A stretch of 64,000 bases of DNA from contig NC_080672.1 in the NCBI RefSeq assembly GCF_030247195.1, forward strand, positions 82,272,113-82,336,112, read 5' to 3'. Source of the stretch: Topomyia yanbarensis (lineage: Eukaryota; Arthropoda; Insecta; Diptera; Culicidae). The position numbers were made by a program, and so were the translations under genes. Shown one piece after another: positions 11,301 through 20,999 of the stretch (its first letter is position 1; each line of letters begins with the position of its first letter). Under the pieces are notes generated by a model that saw nothing but the letters and a program-made list of their open reading frames with translations, made no database searches and was not told the DNA's origin.

Positions 11301-12032
11301 GTTTCGTGTGAGGTCATAGGGAACATTGATTGGTGTCGATGGTCTTGAACCAGTGGTGATTGCAATTACAATTGGTAAGTGGTCACTACCGTGGGGATCA
11401 GATATTACCTTCCACTTGCAATCTAACCGTAGTGATGTCGAGCATAAAGATATGTCCAGTGCACTTGCTTGCGCAGGTGGTCTAGGAATTCGTGTCATTT
11501 CCCCTGTGTTCAGAATTGTCATATTGAAGTTGTCACAAAGGTCTTGAATTGTCGAAGATCGATTATCGTCGTATAGACAGCCCCACCCCGTACCGTGAGA
11601 GTTAAAGTCTCCAAGAAGCAGGCGGGGCGAGGGAAGGTGTTCAATCACGTTGGAGAATCTTCGATATCCCATCATGGCCCTAGGAGGAATGTAAATAGAA
11701 GCAATGCAAAGATCTTTGCCTTTGATTGTTGTTTGACAAGCGACAACTTCAATGCCTGGCGTCGAAGGGAGGTTGATTCGATTGAAGGAGTAGCACTTTT
11801 TGATCCCTAAAAGTACCCCCCCATATGAGTCTTCTCGATCCAAGCGGATAATGTTAAAATCGTGGAAGTTGAGGTTTATATTAGAAGTTAGCCATGTTTC
11901 ACATAGGGAAAATGCATCACAATGATTGTAATTTAGCAAGTGTTTTAATGAATCAATTTTGGGGATAATACTTCTGCAGTTCCACTGTAAAACAGTGATC
12001 AGATCCCTGATTCCGTCTAATAAGTTAGCCAT
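8346..12032 (-). CDS. LINE ORF2: endonuclease, reverse transcriptase, RNase H
   Basis: A 1228-residue intact polyprotein. The N-terminal apurinic-type endonuclease (about residues 10-225) shows LQWNCRSI, LLGDFNSHGTGW and SDHLPI, the catalytic landmarks. The reverse transcriptase (about 440-760) has KPGKPASDHNSYRPIA, FLDIKGAFDSV, GLPQGSCLSPLLYN and catalytic LADDG near residue 659. RNase H (about 945-1075) has FYTDGS, IVSDSLSS and WVPSHCSIAGNEKAD with its acidic and His residues. A C-terminal Cys/His cluster, CVCENGYHDIEHVVWLC, is near residue 1163. The protein nicks target DNA and copies its own mRNA into the genome. Its ATG overlaps the ORF1 stop in the eight bases ATGGCTAA, suggesting termination-reinitiation. 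All key residues look present. Confidence 0.93.
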   Translation of the reverse strand: MANLLDGIRDLITVLQWNCRSIIPKIDSLKHLLNYNHCDAFSLCETWLTSNINLNFHDFNIIRLDREDSYGGVLLGIKKCYSFNRINLPSTPGIEVVACQTTIKGKDLCIASIYIPPRAMMGYRRFSNVIEHLPSPRLLLGDFNSHGTGWGCLYDDNRSSTIQDLCDNFNMTILNTGEMTRIPRPPAQASALDISLCSTSLRLDCKWKVISDPHGSDHLPIVIAITTGSRPSTPINVPYDLTRNIDWKSYAAEISKTIDSTQILPPEEEYKFLSNSILDSAIQTQTKRVPDVNTQKRSPNPWWDKECSDVYAEKAAAYKTFRNDGLVASYRVYAILEKRMKNLMKAKKRSYWRRFVDGLTRETSMSTLWGTARRMRNRNSTNESVEYSNRWIFDFAKKVCPDSAPAQKIYRAASPYNTANETPFTMVEFSLALLSCNNKAPGPDRIKFNLLKNLPDSAKRRLLNLFNRFLEGNIVPHDWRQVRVIAIQKPGKPASDHNSYRPIAMLSCIRKLFEKMILFRLDNWVETNGLLSDTQFGFRKGKGTNDCLALLSTEIQMAYANKEQMASVFLDIKGAFDSVSINILYEKLHQHGLSPILNNFLLNLLSEKQMHFSHGDLSTSRFSYMGLPQGSCLSPLLYNFYVNDIDECLVNSCTLRQLADDGVVSITGPKAVDLQGPLQDTLDNLSAWALQLGIEFSTEKTELVVFSRKREPAQLQLQLMDQTIAQASTFKYLGVWFDSKGTWGCHIRYLKQKCQQRINFFRTITGTWWGAHPGDLIRLYQTTILSVLEYGCFCFRSAANIHFIKLERIQYRCLRIALGCMHSTHTMSLEVLAGVLPLKNRFWDLSYRLLIRCDILNPLVIANCERLVELNSQTRFMSLYFDYMAQNINSSTYNVNRAHLLDTSDPTVFFDTSMKEEICGIPDHIRPQVVPNIFYNKYHQVDCAKMFYTDGSILDGSTGFGIFNENLAASFKLNDPASIYVAELAAIQYTLGIIDTLPSDHYFIVSDSLSSIEAIRAAKPGKHSPYFLGKIREYLSALSEKSYQITLVWVPSHCSIAGNEKADSLAKVGALEGDTYERPICFNEFFSISRQRTLDSWQTSWSNGHLGRWLHSIIPKVSTNAWFKGLDVNRDFIRTMSRIMSNHYSFDAHLRRIGLAENNHCVCENGYHDIEHVVWLCAEYCVARSQLIDSLRARGRSPYVPVRDVLASRDHPYIFLIYIFLKTIDVQV

Positions 12033-13410
12033 CGAAGGATACGATCGCTGTAAGGAGGGGCCATTGTTCAGTCAACTGTTTTAAAAATGTTCTTACTGTT
12101 GGTAGAATAGCAACCAGCAAGCTTTTCATAGGATCGGTAATGTTGAAAGCTGTGAATATCCAGTCCACAATGTCAGAAAATTTAAGGAATCCCGTTTTAG
12201 GTTGAGTTTCTGACTGTAAAATTGGAGCACTTGGGATTTTTGGTGCCCCGGGGAGTGCTGGGAACTCCTGGTTGTATCTCAATTTCCCAAAACCAGGAGG
12301 TATTATCTTCGGATTTGTACCAGCCCTTCCAGTTGATGAATTATTTTTATTTTGTACCCTTGTTTGGGACAACCTAGGACCCTTACGAGGAAGTTCAGGT
12401 GAGTTTTGATTAGGTCTTTTCCTAGAGTTTCCAAGCGGAGCCAAAGAATGCCCCTCGCAAGGGTCGTTAGAGGCGTTATCGTCAGTTGGCAAGAGAGCGA
12501 ATGGGTTTTCGGAGATAAGTGGAACAGCTCTTTTAAGCATTTCTGCGTAAGAGCGTCTGGAGCGATCTTTGGCGGATCGCTTCAGTTTATCCGCGCGAAG
12601 TTTGTACGTTGGGCATGTCAAAAGTGCATGCGGATTCTCCCCACAGTAAACACACTTCTCAGCAGGGCTACTGCAAGTATCATCCGCATGGCGTTCCCCA
12701 CATTTACCGCACCGTTGCTTGTTGCTACAGTAGGTGGCCGTGTGACCTAGCTGCTTGCAATTGGAACAATTCATGACCCGCGGTACAAACAGGCGTACAG
12801 GTAGACGAGCTCCTCCCACTTCAACGTAGCTCGGAAGTGCAGATCCGGCGAAGGTTACGCGAAACGAGTCTGATGGATAGTAATTACCATCTTCGATGGA
12901 CTTTGAGTGCAATTGCTTGCACTCCAAAATCTTAACTGATTGAAGGTTAGGGTCCTTAAAGCGGCCAGCCCCATCATTCATCAGATCATCGACAGTTAGA
13001 CCCGCATCACTTACCACACCGTCGATCTCCACATCACGAGAAGGGATGTAGACGCGATACTCCAGCGTAAAGAGGCTATTTCTAACGATATCATTGGCCT
13101 GTTTCAAGTCAGTAACGACTACGCGCAGTTTGTCTGACTGAACCTTTTTAATCTCGGTTACGGCCGAGTAACGTTTTGTCAGCTCCCGTGCAACAGTTAT
13201 GCTGTTTAACGGTTTATTTTTGGGCCGAAAGTATACCACCCAAGGACCAGCGGATCCATCCTGGTAAACCTTGACTCGGGGGGGCTGTGAGACATTGGGG
13301 GAAAGTGGGGGAAGTGGATCGACCATAACATTATCTGTCTCAGTATCAGATATACGTTCTTCTTCTTCATAATATTCCTCTTCGGAGGGTGATCCTTCTG
13401 TTTGTTCCAT
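12025..13410 (-). CDS. LINE ORF1: nucleic-acid-binding Gag-like protein
   Basis: A 461-residue protein with an acidic N-terminus (EEEYYEEEERISDTETDN), an RRM-like middle (YFRPKNKPLNSITVARELTKRY to DLKQANDIV) and three consecutive zinc knuckles: CSNCKQLGHTATYC, CGKCGERHADDTC and CVYCGENPHALLTC, about residues 220-270. This is the usual ORF1 layout for I-like LINEs, where the protein coats element RNA into an RNP. The basic proline-rich segment after the knuckles leads to a hydrophobic C-terminus (WIFTAFNITDPMKSLLVAIL). The ORF is intact and its stop overlaps the ORF2 start. Confidence 0.92.
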   Translation of the reverse strand: MEQTEGSPSEEEYYEEEERISDTETDNVMVDPLPPLSPNVSQPPRVKVYQDGSAGPWVVYFRPKNKPLNSITVARELTKRYSAVTEIKKVQSDKLRVVVTDLKQANDIVRNSLFTLEYRVYIPSRDVEIDGVVSDAGLTVDDLMNDGAGRFKDPNLQSVKILECKQLHSKSIEDGNYYPSDSFRVTFAGSALPSYVEVGGARLPVRLFVPRVMNCSNCKQLGHTATYCSNKQRCGKCGERHADDTCSSPAEKCVYCGENPHALLTCPTYKLRADKLKRSAKDRSRRSYAEMLKRAVPLISENPFALLPTDDNASNDPCEGHSLAPLGNSRKRPNQNSPELPRKGPRLSQTRVQNKNNSSTGRAGTNPKIIPPGFGKLRYNQEFPALPGAPKIPSAPILQSETQPKTGFLKFSDIVDWIFTAFNITDPMKSLLVAILPTVRTFLKQLTEQWPLLTAIVSFDG

Positions 13411-13848
13411 TTTGTTGCGGGAGCAACACGCTCGACCGCACTGTTTAACTTAAATCAAAATAAAAAATCAAAAGCAATAAAAAGAAAAAAATCGATAAGA
13501 AAAGTAAAAAAACGAAACACTTCACCAGTTGGTTCCTGACGAGCTGGTAGGTGAATTGATCCTTCGTTTGTTTTATTCGTCACCCGCGTGACCTTCACAC
13601 ATTAGAGCTGATATAGCTCGTCTAAACAAAGCCGTCTTTCAGGCAAGAAAAATGTTTAGTAACGCACTTCACTGCACTACTTTAACTGATATCGCAGGTA
13701 ACAATTATCACTCGCGGGACTGTTTATTAGTAATGCTTTACTGCAGCCTCTGCCACAGCAAGCACCTTCGTACCACCGAAAAAACTAAACCACACCGGAG
13801 AGAACAAAAAGCACTTGTTTCCCGGTACAAAGTTGGGTTACGAATGAG

Positions 13849-13861
13849 TGTTCGCACTAAT
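13849..13861. repeat. Target-site duplication of I-like LINE (right)
   Basis: Exact second copy of TGTTCGCACTAAT at the 5' end of the element. Confidence 0.75.
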
Positions 13862-14057
13862 GATTCAGAAATATGACCAGGAATCTTCTATTAGATTTGT
13901 AAGTATGTATAATTTACATGAATAAAGAAAAATTGATTTTCAGGAATCAATTATTATCTGTTCTTCCATTGGCCAGTACTACGCGACTTCCTCATGCTAA
14001 CAATTAATTTCATCGTTAGCCATCTCCCTCACCAAGGCCAACAACGCCAACAAAACC

Positions 14058-14073
14058 GGTCCTTTTTAGGACC
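14058..14073 (+). promoter_or_regulatory. Orphan histone-type 3' stem-loop
   Basis: GGTCCTTTTTAGGACC followed by ACCA: perfect 6-bp stem and a loop of TTTT. The next 150 bases resemble the flank after the copy-4 stem-loop (shared TCTCCGGTTATG and GCAGACATTACCCACCCATC blocks). No histone coding sequence can be read before it, so its gene was lost or replaced. Confidence 0.68.
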
Positions 14074-14599
14074 ACCATCATTTTTGTAAAGAATAATTTG
14101 AAATATTCCTCGCCCAAATCACCTTTTGTCCGAAAATTCCAATGAGTATCAACATATTTGAAGAACGTGTTCCTTATGTATTCTACATCTCTCCGGTTAT
14201 GTCGCAGACATTACCCACCCATCTTTTTACTTTTCAAATGACCTAGTATATGTTGTAGATATCATCAAATGCAATAAAAAACAATGAAAAATGTTGTATA
14301 CCTTCAAAATCTTGAATTAAAACAAAAAAGACAATTTTTCAGGACTTACGGTACAAAACAAATTGTGCCGTCTTTTTTAACCAATTTTTAATTCTTAAGT
14401 GTTCTGGAAAGCTATGACCTTTCCAACGGTTTGATATGTTATGTTCATTTGTTAAAAATGCAAAAACGTGAAAACAACCACTATTTTGCGATTTTTTTTC
14501 ATGAAACTTGTCTCTGCTTCAGTAAAAAAAATTAGAAAGATAATTTTATTCCACATCTAATTACCAATTTATCACCAAAATCGGTTGACAAATGAATGG

Positions 14600-14791
14600 C
14601 TGGCGTCCAAAGGGGTCTAACCCACATTTTTCGAAATCGACATTTTTTGCATTTTTCGATAGTGCTAATCCACGTGTACTGCTGTTTAAGAATTTTGAAA
14701 ATAATTTTTAGATTTTTTGCTATTACCATTCAAAGTTGACCATGGAGGTAACCCCAGTACGGGCTGGCGTCCAAAAGGGGCTAACCCCACA
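14600..14791 (+). repeat. Two direct copies of a GGCGTCCAAA motif
   Basis: GGCGTCCAAAGGGGTCTAAC (from 14602) and GGCGTCCAAAAGGGGCTAAC (from 14765), both running into CCCACAT. Inverted copies lie at 16538-16565 and 16765-16792, giving a 2-kb symmetrical layout around the element at 15.2-16.5 kb. Confidence 0.55.
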
Positions 14792-15198
14792 TTGAGTCAT
14801 GTGGAAATTCAAGTTTTCTTGTTCGTTTTCCGAGGTTTTAAGAAAAAAATAGTCAATCGATTCGCAATCAGTAAATTTTGTGTTGTAGCTCACATATCAG
14901 TGAACTCGATATAATACTGTTTTATTTGGATGCCATTGTACGTTGACGTTTCGGCCCAAACGGTCGTTCCTGAAGGTAAAGGTCGCTCATACACTTGCTG
15001 TGTATGGCTATTTTCTATCTAATATATATTTATTGCGCAAATGTATATTATTGAGCATATTTTTTCGAAATTTCCAGTGGAGGTGTCATGTCTCTACATT
15101 GAAAGTTCACCGAGCGATAAGGGATTAAGAGAAAAAAACGGTACATTGTGGTGGGAGAATTAAGAAAACGAGGAATCAATTATTATCCTTCGTTATAG

Positions 15199-16500
15199 AG
15201 TTATGGTGTCTTCAGAAAAGTTGCTGTGTGGCACTTAGGGCTTTATTTGGTTGAATCACACTAGTTCGGAGTTCAGTCGCTAGGGCGGCGCTGTTATAAC
15301 TTTGTAATGAAGATAGATATCTCCCGATCCTCGAAATGTGTCATATCACAACAACTCAACACACCGTCAACCGCCACACAGATACCGAAGGATTGAACTC
15401 TACTTATGCCAATATACTATCGCATGTGAAAAAGTTGAGGAAAAAACAGCTCTCTCCGAACCGATCAAACTACCACTCCAAACCAAAATTCACAAAAACT
15501 ATCAGATAGGAGCACAGTCCAAACGTAGTAGTCTCATATAGGTGAACAACTGCCATTACCGTCAAATAAGTTTTAGTGATATCTAGAGAAAATTTTCAAT
15601 AGGACGTAAGTAACAATGAGAGATTCTCTTTGAGGTCTTTCTCTTCTGTTCATTACTCGGCCATTTCAACATTTACTACTCTACTCTTTGCATAATATTG
15701 TAGTAAAATCGTCGGCTTTCGATATGTACTGGAAAATTAGTACAAAGTGTTGTAATGACGTCGTAATAAACGAAAGAGAAAGTAAACAAAGAGAGACTCT
15801 CAATGTTACTTACGTCCTATTGAAAATTTTCTCTAGATATATTCAACAAAACTGCCACTTTTTGGTACAAAAAAACCCGATTTCACACGATCTCAATGTA
15901 TATTTTTCGTAAGTGCTAATATTCTAATATTTTGTATTTCTGTTTTGTTTTATGTCAACTGGTGTAAAAGTCCTTAATATTATTAGTTAGCTAAATAAAT
16001 AAAATTTTCTCAGGCCCTGATGATGATCCAATAGTAGGATCGAAATGTAGGCGAAGATCACACAGTAATCGACGTAATCGCATTATCGACTGAAAATCCA
16101 TATCACATCCGTATACTTCCAACAGTAACTACGCACCTCAATTCGCTAGATATAAATGAGGCGTCTTCGAAAAAATTGTAGGTCCTATCACTTTAAACAT
16201 ATCTTCTGAAGATGCAAACTTTGTAGGTCCTGTATGTTTCGAGATATAGAAGGTTTTAGTTGAAGCATATACTTGCAGATTTTGCGTTCATAAACGCGCC
16301 ATATTTCAAAACCTGTAGGACCTACAAAGTTAGTGTTTTCAAAAAATATACTTCTAATTACCTGTCATACAACTTTGCCGTAAACACCATTTTTCTATCT
16401 CAATCCATTAAAAATTTGATAACAACGCCGCCCTAGCGACTGAATTCCGAACTAATATGAAATAATCAAATAAAGCGCTAGATGTGACACAACAACCATA
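15199..16500. mobile_element. Large terminal-inverted-repeat element, noncoding
   Basis: Left arm about 15235-15301 and right arm about 16410-16480 are reverse complements through TAGTTCGGAGTTCAGTCGCT and AGGGCGGCG, with weaker matching continuing outward (GCTTTATTTGGTT against the complement of AATCAAATAAAGC). Total about 1.3 kb with no transposase. A smaller palindromic MITE is nested at 15580-15840. The outer ends and target duplication are not resolved. Confidence 0.55.
15580..15840. repeat. Palindromic MITE nested in larger inverted repeat
   Basis: Arms of about 55 bases begin ATCTAGAGAAAATTTTCAAT and end with its complement; both carry AGGACGTAAGTAACA. About 260 bases, noncoding. Confidence 0.65.
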
Positions 16501-16537
16501 ACGCTAAAACGGAAGATAAGGAAAGGTCGAGGGAATT

Positions 16538-16792
16538 GTGGGTTAGGCCCCTTTTGGACGCTAGGTACCCCCGGGGTTCGACACCCCCCCCCCCCCCCCC
16601 GAATTACGAAAATTCTCGTGAATTGAAAACTAGTACATGTAACGATCTTATTTTTTCTAGACAACGCGTCAATGAACTACTAATAAAATAATGTATTTTA
16701 CACTAAAAACAATGTTAATTTGGAAATCCGGAAGATTTTTCCATTTCCTATAAAAAATACAAAATGTGGGTTAGCCCCATTTGGACACCAGC
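16538..16792 (-). repeat. Two inverted copies of the GGCGTCCAAA motif, plus a poly-C run
   Basis: GGTTAGGCCCCTTTTGGACG and GTGGGTTAGCCCCATTTGG are reverse-complement relatives of the motifs at 14600-14791. Between them, about 16585-16601, is an uninterrupted C homopolymer of some 17 bases, a likely length-variable or assembly-sensitive spot. Confidence 0.5.
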
Positions 16793-17903
16793 AGGCAGAG
16801 TTATTATTTTTTGTATAAATTAAAAACTTGCTCGCATGAAATCTTAAGTGGTTAGTGAGGCATTGTCGCACACTATAGAATTCTAGAATTATATCTTCCG
16901 CTATTTTTCCAATTTTAACTTCAAAATTTACAGACATACTTTTGAATGTAATCGAAATCGAGCAAAAAAAATCGATTTTTACATATTACATTTCTTATAA
17001 AAGTAATGTATAGAAATCGCTCAAACTTTCAAGATTTTTTCCGAGACCCGGAGGGCTGAGTCTCATATACCAATCGACTCAGCTCGACGATTTGGGATAA
17101 TGTCTGTGTGTGTGTGACGGGCAAAGTCTCATTCGTGTTTCTCAGCAAAAGCTAAACTGATCTTATCCAAACTGATTGCAAATGAAAGGCCTCACACCCA
17201 GACAGAACGCTATTAATTTGTTTATGATTCTGATGTTTAGTTCCTAAGATATGGATGTTTGAATGTCCAAAAATGGCACTTTTTGCAGTTTTTTTTAATT
17301 GCTGTCGAAATTGACAATATTGATAAACACTTTATTCATCTTCAGACAGCTTATACGAATACCTTTCGAACGAACTATAGTTTGTTGAAATCGGATTATT
17401 AGCGAAGGAAATATTTAACATTCAATACGGTCGACGGATTTTTGCCGTTTCCCAATATCTAGAAATAAGAACAAAAACATAAAATTAACTATTAACGCCA
17501 AACCGGTTAAGTTGAGGTCAATAGCATATTCGGAGAAGTTATTGGATTTAATATGCTCTTTCTTTTGACATTATGTTTTCATTGACTAATCCTCCTATAA
17601 GTGAGATATGTTCAATAATTTTCTTTTAAGTGATTATATTGAGATGATGTCTTCTGAAAATTTATAGCTCTTTCTTTAGCAAACAACTTTGCTGAAGACA
17701 TCAAGTGTCTATCTTGTGTGCTTTCAAAGTTATATCATGTTATTTATCGTTCAATGTAGTGATGATTTAATATACCAGCCGAATTTTGTTTCGATAAAAC
17801 GGAAAAGGATATTATCTGGACATATTTTGTACTTCATTTTCTACCTACCACAGCTTAGATAAAGCACCAAACAATTTCAAATTGTTTGATTGTGTCTTGA
17901 TCA
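16793..17903. other. Noncoding AT-rich DNA
   Basis: No gene or clear transposon. A short TG run (17104-17114) lies in a segment beginning CGACTCAGCTCGACGA that looks like a dispersed repeat, but I saw no second copy in this window. Confidence 0.4.
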
Positions 17904-17907
17904 CTTA

Positions 17908-19116
17908 CACGGTGTTCCAAAAACCGATATTAACAAAAAATGACCATAAATTTGTCATACAGCATTCGAAAGATACAGTATCCAAGCATCTTCTCAGTGA
18001 ATTTCAAAATGATCCATCGAGAGATTCGAGAGAAATTGCGATTTGAAGTTTTATGACACGTTTCATAAGGCTACCAGCAAACACCCACGGGTTTGGTCCT
18101 ATCTCTATAAACAAAAAATATTTGTCTACTTATTTAGTACATGGCATTCGAAAGATATACTAATCAAGTATATCCCCTGCAAGTTTGAAAATATTTCATT
18201 GACGAAATCGAAATTTATAACGGTTTGGATGTGGTATGCGGTCATAGATGGGTTTTCTACCAGACTTCAAGTGTGAATCCATGTTTGTCCATTGACTATT
18301 TAGATCGTTTATACGTGTCGCGGTTTTTAAAGGAAAACCTTACCATTTAATTACATAAATATAATGGACAAAAGGTGTTATTTATATGGTGCACTGAAAA
18401 AATATTAAAATAGGGTTGTCTACCAAACGTTAAATATAATGTGCAAATTAAAAAAAATCGATAAAAGTTGGGAATGTTTACTTCAAAATACCATATCTCA
18501 ATGGTTTGTTGACCGATTCTAATTGTTTTTTCATTATTGAACAAGTAGACGTTTCATTGTTAATTTTTATTAAGAAGAATATAAAATAGAGTTGCCTACT
18601 TCAAACAATAGACAACATAATTATCCTCAACTATATGTAGTAACACTATTTAGTGAATATTTTTATATTCAAAACGACGACCTATCAATTTCTATACATA
18701 AGATGAATGCAACGAACGCAAACTACAAATCATGGAAAAATAAAACCAAAAATTTTAAAAATATGAAGGTATTTGCTGATTCAGATCAATTTATGATATG
18801 ATACGGTTTTTGATGGAAATTTTGTACAATCGTGATTCGCTGGTTGGGTGATACTTGATTAGTATATCTTTCGAATGACTTGTACTAAATAAGTAGACAA
18901 ATATTTTTTTTGTTTATAGAGATAGTACCAAACCCATGGGTGTTTGCTGGTAGCCTTATGAAACGTGTCATAAAACTTCAAATTGCAATTTCTGTCGAAT
19001 CTCTCGATGGATCATTTTGAAATTCACTGAGAAGAAGCTTGGATACTGTATCTTTCGAATGCCGTATGATAAATTTATGGTCATTTTTTGTTAATAACGG
19101 TTTTAGGAACACCGTG
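17908..19116. mobile_element. Foldback-type DNA element with long inverted repeats
   Basis: Arms of about 265 bases (17908-18175 and about 18850-19116) are reverse complements with scattered changes, beginning CACGGTGTTCCAAAAACCG and ending GGAACACCGTG. CTTA is directly repeated on both sides (17904-17907 and 19117-19120). The 680-base centre has no long ORF, so this is a nonautonomous element. The terminal bases resemble mariner-like ends, but a four-base duplication is not the TA usual for them; superfamily uncertain. Confidence 0.72.
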
Positions 19117-19120
19117 CTTA

Positions 19121-20566
19121 CCAATGAGCAATCTTTCATTTGCCAGTGCCTTCTGACAGCTAATTTTCTAAGTTATAACCCTTTGATCGATCTAAAATAT
19201 ATCTCGGAAAACCAGAACCGAAATAAATGACTTCAAGTAACTGGAAACAAAGTCATTATAAATTCGTCCACAACAAACTTCTTCGAATACTATCTACTTG
19301 AGGATTACTTTTGAGGATATCTTATTTCTATTATTGCATCGAACTACCTCATTTTTTAATAGTTTGTTAAAAGAACAATTTAATTTTCTTTCAAAATTTA
19401 GCGAACCTTCTTCCATTCGTTCGTTTGTTTGGGTAATTTATGTTAAAAAAGTGTCCTAAATTAATAGGTACAATTAAGGGGGTGGACTGCGTTGGGAGAC
19501 AAAAAAGAAGCTTGTTTCGCGATTTTTGAAAGGAAAAGAAACGTCCTAACTTTTTAAAAATTCATGTATACTCATACACACATTTGGGAAGATAAAATAA
19601 AAATTTTCCTTAGAAAACTTCATAATATGGATTAAAGGAATATTTCCTTAATGGAAAAGTGTAGCTGGTAGTTATGGTTGAAATTAATGAAACAACAATA
19701 TTTCCTATTTACATAAGTATACCTTCTGTTTAATTTTGATACTAACGAGCCAAAGAAATGGTTAAAATGCTTGTTAGAATCTTAAAAAAATTACATATAT
19801 TGTTGTAATATATTCTTTGTTTTATCTATCGTCATAAGTAAGAAAACTCGATTTTTTCGAGCTTGTATAGCAGGTCACCTCGTTAAGGGTTTATATATGT
19901 AGCGGATCGACAAAGATTATAATACTAGTTTTTATGTACAAAAACTAAAAGTGTCGTGTTTTTTTTAACACAAGATTGCGGTTGGACAACATTTTCCCAC
20001 AGACTAGAGAAGGTCAACTGCCGAAAATCTATCTTCCGTAATTTTTGACCTAGAGCCAAGTTTTTTCGATTCCTTAGAACGATACAAAGCGACGATATTT
20101 TGATTTTTCACAAAATGGCATCGCTGAACATTTCATAAAAATCGATACAAATGTTTATTTAAAAAAAAAGTGCAATAAAAAAAATGAAATCCTACGTCGA
20201 AAACACTGTCAAAATTGCAGAACGATGAAAAAATATTTGTTTGAGCTATATTTTCGGACACCGCAAAAATGTGGTTTAGAAAAAAAACACAATTAAAGTT
20301 TTTAGTACACACAGAGTATACAGGAGAACAAACGTTGCGGCAAAATTGAAAATTCATTCATATGTTGTTGCCGCCTTCCATAGTTGGACATATTACTTTC
20401 AAGACCCTAATGCATATTTTAGGCAAATGAATAAAAATTAGATTCTTTTAGAAATTCCACTTTTATTAACAAGGGTGTGAATATTACAAAGTAAGTGTGT
20501 AAATATTATCAAACACTTAGGCATTAGGATTAGTGATAAAGGTTCAAATTAAAATCCTTTTTTCAA
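19121..20566. other. Noncoding AT-rich DNA
   Basis: No gene, stem-loop or clear inverted repeat noticed. Confidence 0.4.
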
Positions 20567-20574
20567 CCACTAAC

Positions 20575-20991
20575 CAGTCTTCCCAAATGAACATCGAACA
20601 CCATGTTCGCTCTAGTTCTGTGCTCATCCTACACCATCATTTCGTGTGCAAACTCGAACGCGCTAATGCGTACCAAAACACGAGCACATGTTCGTCTGCA
20701 CAACCGAACCTCATGTACGTACGCGGTGTTCGTACACACAGGTTCTTGATACTAGTTTTCTCTTTCTCTCACCTATTATCACTAGCATTGAGTCATTCTG
20801 TTTTGTGTGTGCCTTTCTTATGTACGCACACGGTGTACGTACACGGTGTTTAAACCTAAGTTTGCACATCGTTCACTTGGCTTCGGTGTTCGATGCGAAC
20901 CTGTACACAAAGGCAAAGCATGTTTGAGGTTGAACGCGTGCACGAAATTTTGCACACAGGTGCAAACTTGTCGATGTTCATGGGAAGACTG
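20575..20991. mobile_element. hAT-like MITE with 8-bp target duplication
   Basis: A 417-base element with terminal inverted repeats CAGTCTTCCCA and TGGGAAGACTG, continuing into ATGAACATCGA on both arms. It is flanked by the exact 8-bp direct repeat CCACTAAC (20567-20574 and 20992-20999), the hAT hallmark. The interior is rich in GTTCG/CGAAC and GTACGTACAC blocks; the open frames across it are not genes. Confidence 0.82.
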
Positions 20992-20999
20992 CCACTAAC

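Larger units (their letters stand above)
7890..13848 (-). mobile_element. Full-length I-like non-LTR retrotransposon
   Basis: A complete LINE of about 5.96 kb on the minus strand: a 5' UTR of about 440 bases, ORF1 (13410-12025), ORF2 (12032-8346) and a 3' UTR of about 450 bases with an A-run at 7950-7958 on the sense strand. An exact 13-bp duplication, TGTTCGCACTAAT, lies at both ends, the signature of target-primed reverse transcription. Both ORFs are uninterrupted, so insertion is recent and the element could be active. ORF2 with endonuclease, reverse transcriptase and RNase H points to the I group; exact family not assigned. It sits between two stretches of histone 3'-flank-like DNA (7620-7760 and 14075-14230), so it landed in or beside the decayed histone cluster. 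Confidence 0.88.

Noticed and set aside
9421..12750. Numerous 65-126 codon frames in the I-like LINE
   Set aside because: Shadows of ORF1 and ORF2 in other frames.
20533..20927. Overlapping open frames of 106 and 79 codons
   Set aside because: They lie within the hAT MITE and reflect its repeated GTTCG/GTACG words.
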